DNA of 64,000 nucleotides from Syngnathus acus. Lineage: Eukaryota; Chordata; Actinopteri; Syngnathiformes; Syngnathidae. A model generated the notes under the pieces. The model searched no databases. It was not told where the DNA came from and saw only the letters and a list, made by a program, of their open reading frames with translations. The translations under genes were made by a program, and so were the position numbers. Within the stretch, counting starts at the first letter, position 1. The number at the start of each line of letters is the position of its first letter. The stretch lies in contig NC_051095.1 of assembly GCF_901709675.1 (NCBI RefSeq), forward strand, positions 11,981,956 to 12,045,955, written 5' to 3'. Shown piece by piece: positions 63,892 through 64,000 of this stretch.

Positions 63892-64000
63892 GAATCAAAT
63901 TCAAATCCTGCAGGAGAAATTATATACAGTGTGTACGTATTTGTTTCCCCTGATTTCCGTGTAATCTGGCTGTGGACTGACCGAGAGGCGGTTCATTCCA
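63892..64000. other. non-coding, window edge
   Basis: Nothing recognised; the target-site duplication of the preceding SINE could not be identified with confidence. Confidence 0.4.

Overview
The window looks like nuclear DNA of a teleost fish, and nearly all of it is non-coding. It is AT-rich, carries very long (CA)n microsatellites, and holds tRNA-derived SINEs, TA-flanked MITEs, hAT and Tc1/mariner relics and LINE fragments of kinds found in fish genomes. I see no bacterial operons, no phage and no CRISPR array. No open frame looked convincingly protein-coding: the longest ones lie in microsatellites, transposon arms or low-complexity DNA. This is most likely a gene desert or the inside of a very large intron. 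I cannot name the species.

Layout. 1-7.4 kb: mostly unique DNA with a TA microsatellite, a retroposon scrap and a possible DNA-transposon relic. 7.38-9.28 kb: the most striking object, a 1.9 kb transposon with perfect 25-bp terminal inverted repeats flanked by TA. Its interior is two near-identical ~650-bp arms in inverted orientation, each containing its own tandem repeats, around a CpG-rich centre. 9.3-9.6 kb: a dead Tc1/mariner transposase tail. 9.6-18 kb: largely unique DNA with an old MITE end and a hAT terminus. 18.2-18.5 kb: a 350-bp TA/TG/CA alternating tract. 19.3-25.6 kb: AACCCAAAA-type repeats, a fish retroposon and a 750-bp degenerate TTAGGG-like minisatellite with a ~248-bp higher-order period. 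25.6-33 kb: mainly unique DNA with microsatellites. 33.2-34.35 kb: retroposon pieces, an (ATACG)12 array and a C-terminal LINE fragment. 34.9-35.2 and 41.0-41.3 kb: two copies of a ~240-bp block sharing an identical 50-nt stem-loop. 36-48 kb: mostly unique. 48.8-51.6 kb: a cluster of SINE, retroposon and hAT relics. 53.6-55.9 kb: a (CA)n tract, an old MITE and a 171-bp MITE that is a short relative of the 1.9 kb element. 56-63.5 kb: mostly unique. 63.57-63.89 kb: a well-preserved tRNA-derived SINE.

There is no set of genes here that works together. The connecting themes are one transposon superfamily represented by elements of different size and age (7.4, 13.9, 54.2 and 55.7 kb), and a duplicated structured block that may be a pair of functional non-coding elements. 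Family names are from recognition of motifs by eye, without database searches.
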